From assembly GCA_002397345.1 (NCBI GenBank), contig DHAH01000107.1, positions 1 through 7,401 on the forward strand: 7,401 bases of DNA. The letters are read 5' to 3'. Positions 4,716 through 7,401 of the stretch are shown piece by piece (positions within the stretch are counted from its first letter, which is position 1; every line of letters starts with the position of its first letter). The notes beneath the pieces are model-generated. The model was not told where the DNA came from. It saw only the letters and a program-made list of their open reading frames with translations, and did no database searches. The position numbers were made by a program, and so were the translations under genes. This DNA comes from Clostridiales bacterium UBA4959. GTDB taxonomy: Bacteria > Bacillota > Clostridia > Oscillospirales > CAG-272.

Positions 4716-5621
4716 TTGAATTCATCTGACAGCAGAAACACAAATACCCCGCCGCGCGGCAATGATAAGCTGACCCGTGTTTATATCGCGCGGTATATAT
4801 TATTTTTAATCATCTATCTCATATTGACCGCGGCGTCGGTATTCGTTTTCAAAGCGTTTTTAAATATATCCGGCGGCGGCGATTATAAATCTGTTGCCGC
4901 AGTGACGCGAACCGCGTCCGCATCAGGTGCGGATGCGGCTATGGCGGTCGTCGACGAGGAGGAATATGTCCTTTCGGTCATAAATAATGTCACATTCAGC
5001 CGCGATTTGTCGGAATACGAACAGTTCATGAACCCCGCCGACCGGGACGCGTATATAACGCTCGTCAACCAGACACACATGCTTAACGCGTCGTATAAAC
5101 CCGCCGACCTGATGGGCGCGCCGTATGTGCGCACGGGCGTGGAAAGCCCATATCTGCGTCTTATCGCGGCAAAGTCGCTTGAGGCTATGCTGAACGAAGC
5201 ATACGCCGCGGGCTGCACAAAGACGCTGACGGTGACAAGCTGTTATCGCTCGTATGAATATCAGAAGCAGCTTTTCGATTCCCGCGTGAGCGTTTATGCC
5301 TATCTCGGCGAGGAAAAAGCGCGCGAAAAAGTCGCCGCCACCACCGCCATTCCCGGTCAGAGCGAGCATCAGTTCGGGCTGACCGCCGATATCCACTCGC
5401 TTGTTTCCGCCGACACCTCTTTCGAAAATACTTTTGAGGCGAAATGGCTTGCCGAAAACGCTTGGAAATTCGGCTTTATACTCCGCTATCCCGAAGACAA
5501 GACCGATATAACGGGCGTGATGTACGAGCCTTGGCATTTTCGCTATGTGGGCGGGGAGGCCGCCGCGTATATCATGGAAAACGGCCTGTGCCTCGAAGAA
5601 TTCCTGGCGCTTTACGAATAA
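4716..5621 (+). CDS. Membrane-anchored D-alanyl-D-alanine carboxypeptidase, VanY family
   Basis: A 301-aa zinc peptidase of the VanY/M15B type, expected to remove the terminal D-Ala from peptidoglycan pentapeptide. A short cytosolic N-terminus with Arg/Lys precedes one membrane helix (about 27-49), placing the domain outside the cell. A linker (50-140) leads to the catalytic domain (about 145-300). Zinc ligands H218 and D225 lie in S216-E-H-Q-F-G-L-T-A-D225. The catalytic Glu271 and third ligand H274 lie in EPWHFRYVG. SCYRSYEYQ (175-183) is also typical. The start is a TTG at 4716 with a weak GAAAGAGAG upstream. No earlier or nearby ATG/GTG keeps the membrane anchor. No van regulators or ligase genes are in view, so a wall-maintenance role is likelier than glycopeptide resistance. 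A strong terminator follows directly. Confidence 0.9.
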   Translation: MNSSDSRNTNTPPRGNDKLTRVYIARYILFLIIYLILTAASVFVFKAFLNISGGGDYKSVAAVTRTASASGADAAMAVVDEEEYVLSVINNVTFSRDLSEYEQFMNPADRDAYITLVNQTHMLNASYKPADLMGAPYVRTGVESPYLRLIAAKSLEAMLNEAYAAGCTKTLTVTSCYRSYEYQKQLFDSRVSVYAYLGEEKAREKVAATTAIPGQSEHQFGLTADIHSLVSADTSFENTFEAKWLAENAWKFGFILRYPEDKTDITGVMYEPWHFRYVGGEAAAYIMENGLCLEEFLALYE

Positions 5622-5622
5622 T

Positions 5623-5657
5623 AAAAAAGCTTCCGGCCCGGGGCCGGAAGCTTTTTT
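5623..5657. terminator. Bidirectional intrinsic terminator between convergent genes
   Basis: A 16-bp perfect stem (5623-5638 with 5642-5657) has a GC-rich core AGCTTCCGGCC and a 3-base loop. A-tracts on one side and T-tracts on the other make it work on both strands. It begins one base after the carboxypeptidase stop and touches the TAA stop of the MscS gene (5657-5659), ending both convergent units. Confidence 0.92.
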
Positions 5658-6484
5658 TATGAGGACTCGGGCCCACGGATATCTGCCATACGCACATCCA
5701 GGCGGTCATAGGACATGAAAAGGCCGGCTGCGTCCAAATATGCCTTGGCCGATTCGTTCATGTCGAAATATACCCCCCAGTAATCCGCGCTTTTAACCCA
5801 GGAAACCAGCGTGTATTCAATGTTGCTCCCCTGATATGCCGACAGCCGGACAACGGGCTCGGGATCGGCCAGTATCCGGCCGTCCGCCCGGGCGGCGGCA
5901 ATCAGCGCCTCCCTCACCCGGTCCACGGGGCAATCGTAGGAAATGGCAAAAACCCGGTCCACCCGCCGGAGGGGCTCGCTGGTGCAGTTGGTGATCCGGG
6001 TGGAAACGATCTCCCGGTTCGGCACGTATATTCGCCTTTTGTCAAACGTAAGAAGCGTGGTATAAAACAGGCGGATGGACATGACCTCGCCCTCCACGGA
6101 ATCCAGCTGCACATGGTCGCCGGAGACAAATGGCTTGGTGAAAAGGATCGTGAACCCGGAAAACAGGTTTTCCAGGATGTTTTGCAGGGACAGGGACAGT
6201 GCAAGCCCGACGACGCCCAGAGCCGCCACCAGGGTGGCGGAGGGAATCCCCATCTTCTCCGCAAGGATCAGGATCACGATGACCCACAGGGCCACCTTGA
6301 CACAGGAACTGATAAAGCTTTTCAGCCCCTTTTCCAGCCGGCTTTTTTCAAGGGCCCGGACGGTCAGCCTGTTGGCAATTCTGATCACGATGATCCCGAT
6401 GAAAAAGATGAGCAGCACCGACAGCAGCGTACCGAGGCTGAAGTCGCCTATGGATTTATCCAAGAGTTTGTTGATTGATTCCAT
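5657..6484 (-). CDS. MscS-family small-conductance mechanosensitive channel
   Basis: A 275-aa channel protein, close to E. coli MscS in length (286 aa), expected to release solutes on hypo-osmotic shock. Hydrophobic helices lie at about 17-37 and 58-77. The Gly/Ala-rich pore helix TM3 is at about 82-112 (TLVAALGVVGLALSLSLQN then ILENLFSGF). The beta domain follows with KPFVSGDHV (117-125), EGEVMSIRL (131-139) and the conserved VPNREIV (144-150). The C-terminal alpha/beta vestibule runs to the end. The start has GGGAG six bases upstream. The gene is 36 bases downstream of the oxidoreductase gene on the same strand and probably shares its operon. Arg is mostly CGG and Ser mostly TCC, unlike the genes left of the terminator. 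Confidence 0.93.
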   Translation of the reverse strand: MESINKLLDKSIGDFSLGTLLSVLLIFFIGIIVIRIANRLTVRALEKSRLEKGLKSFISSCVKVALWVIVILILAEKMGIPSATLVAALGVVGLALSLSLQNILENLFSGFTILFTKPFVSGDHVQLDSVEGEVMSIRLFYTTLLTFDKRRIYVPNREIVSTRITNCTSEPLRRVDRVFAISYDCPVDRVREALIAAARADGRILADPEPVVRLSAYQGSNIEYTLVSWVKSADYWGVYFDMNESAKAYLDAAGLFMSYDRLDVRMADIRGPESS

Positions 6485-6520
6485 GATTTACTCCCGAAAA
6501 TAATTCGCTTTTCCCCGCCG

Positions 6521-7401
6521 TTAAAAAGGCGCTGCGCCGCAGGGGAAGGCTCCGGCCGCCGACGCGGGGGCATTCCCGGCCGCCTTGGCGTAAAAGCGCC
6601 ATCCGCCCGCCAGGTTATAGCAGTCGAAGCCCAGCCCCGTCAGCATCCGGCAGGCCACATAACTGCGCATACCGGAATAGCAGTTTACATACACGGGTTT
6701 TGCGGCGTCCAACTCCGATACGCGGCCGCGCAGTTCGTCAAGTGGAATACTCACTGCCCCGTCGATATGGCCTGCCGAAAACTCGCGAGGATCCTGTACG
6801 TCCAGAAGGGTCACGCTTCCGTCCCGGGGCAGGCTTTCCACATCGTTCCAGTGAATCTGCTTCATGATCCCGCCCCTGATGTTTTCAATGACGAAGCCGG
6901 CCATATTCACCGGGTCCTTGGCCGAGGAGAAGGGCGGCGCATAAGCCAGCTCCAACTCCGCCAGATCCCCGGCGGTCATGCCCGCCCGGATGGCCGCCGC
7001 CATCACGTCGATCCGTTTGTCCACACCGGAAAAGCCGATGATCTGGGCGCCGAGTATCCGGCCGCTTTCCGGGTCGAAAATGGTTTTCAGCGTCATGCTC
7101 CCGGCCCCCGGATAATACGTGGCGTGGGACGCGGAATAGGTGACCGTCTTGTCGTAACTTACACCCGCGGCCCGGGCCGTTTTTTCGTTTAGTCCCACAG
7201 ACGCCGCGGTCATGTCAAAAATCTTGATGATGCTTGTGCCGAGAGAACCCCGGTACCGGCTCTCGATCCCGCAGATGTTGTCTGCCGCGATGCGGCCCTG
7301 CTTGTTGGCGGGGCCGGCCAGGGGGATGACGGCCGGCGCGCCGGTCACCAGCTGCCTGACCTCCACCGCGTCGCCGGCCGCGTAAATATCCGGGTCTGAG
7401 G
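6521..7401 (-). CDS. CoA-disulfide-reductase-type FAD oxidoreductase with C-terminal rhodanese domain (5' part outside window)
   Basis: 292 residues of a larger protein that continues past the right edge. The frame is open to base 7401, and the first visible residues (SDPDIYAAGDAVEV, 7358-7399) are the conserved FAD-binding segment near the end of the nucleotide-binding part. A pyridine-redox dimerisation domain follows (about 6895-7260; SLGTSIIKIF, ASVGLNEKTARAAG, AYAPPFSSAKDPVNMAG). The rhodanese domain (about 6560-6870) includes LLDVQDPREFSAGHIDGA and the active-site loop VNCYSGMRS, with the catalytic Cys at 6680-6682. Family members reduce CoA disulfide or CoA persulfide/polysulfide with NAD(P)H, with the rhodanese handling sulfane sulfur. 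The flavin-proximal active Cys would lie outside the window. The apparent GTG at 7366 is an internal Val and not the start. Confidence 0.9.
   Translation of the reverse strand, partial: SDPDIYAAGDAVEVRQLVTGAPAVIPLAGPANKQGRIAADNICGIESRYRGSLGTSIIKIFDMTAASVGLNEKTARAAGVSYDKTVTYSASHATYYPGAGSMTLKTIFDPESGRILGAQIIGFSGVDKRIDVMAAAIRAGMTAGDLAELELAYAPPFSSAKDPVNMAGFVIENIRGGIMKQIHWNDVESLPRDGSVTLLDVQDPREFSAGHIDGAVSIPLDELRGRVSELDAAKPVYVNCYSGMRSYVACRMLTGLGFDCYNLAGGWRFYAKAAGNAPASAAGAFPCGAAPF

Noticed and set aside
6223..6240. Perfect 8-bp inverted repeat CCGCCACC-AG-GGTGGCGG
   Set aside because: It lies within conserved MscS pore-helix codons and has no GTAG foot. GC-rich Ala/Thr/Val codons explain it.
7333..7344. 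CCGGCGCGCCGG palindrome
   Set aside because: It is within conserved oxidoreductase coding sequence (Thr-Gly-Ala-Pro) and GC-rich. No related copies were seen.
7364..7366. GTG as the start of the oxidoreductase
   Set aside because: The frame stays open to the window edge and the preceding codons encode the conserved PDIYAAGDA segment, so this is an internal Val.

Overview
The window looks like chromosomal DNA from a GC-rich member of the Clostridia (Firmicutes), probably an uncultured gut or anaerobic lineage. Three things suggest this: a YtvI-type sporulation membrane protein, Shine-Dalgarno sites of the GGAG/GGGGG type, and a stand-alone B12-dependent methionine synthase activation domain. 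The organism is inferred from gene content only.

Left part (1-3053): ytvI reads leftward. It diverges from a rightward pair, a methionine-synthase-activation-domain protein (1514-2185) and a sugar phosphate isomerase/epimerase-type TIM barrel (2238-3053). The 311-base divergent region holds a well-formed promoter for each direction, a direct repeat, an inverted repeat and a leader hairpin. A GTAG-type palindrome lies between the two rightward genes.

Centre (3054-3985): a REP-associated tyrosine transposase gene (RAYT, HUH/Y1 family, 3081-3611) and its palindromes. Two palindromes in opposite orientation lie inside the RAYT reading frame. They are followed by 374 bases without an intact gene. 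That stretch holds three more intact palindromes, two arrays of about 15-bp imperfect tandem repeats built from the palindrome arm, and a decayed partial copy of the 3' half of the RAYT gene. This is the most unusual part of the window.

Right-centre (3986-5657): a hemolysin III/PAQR-family membrane protein and a membrane-anchored D-Ala-D-Ala carboxypeptidase (VanY family) read rightward, with a degenerate REP between them. They end at a strong bidirectional terminator.

Right part (5657-7401): two convergent leftward genes, probably one operon. A FAD/NAD-dependent CoA-disulfide-reductase-type oxidoreductase with a C-terminal rhodanese domain runs off the right edge, and an MscS-family small-conductance channel follows it. 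Codon choice here (CGG for Arg, TCC for Ser) differs from the genes to the left (CGC, TCG), so this block may have a different history.

No rRNA, tRNA, CRISPR array or recognisable riboswitch was found.
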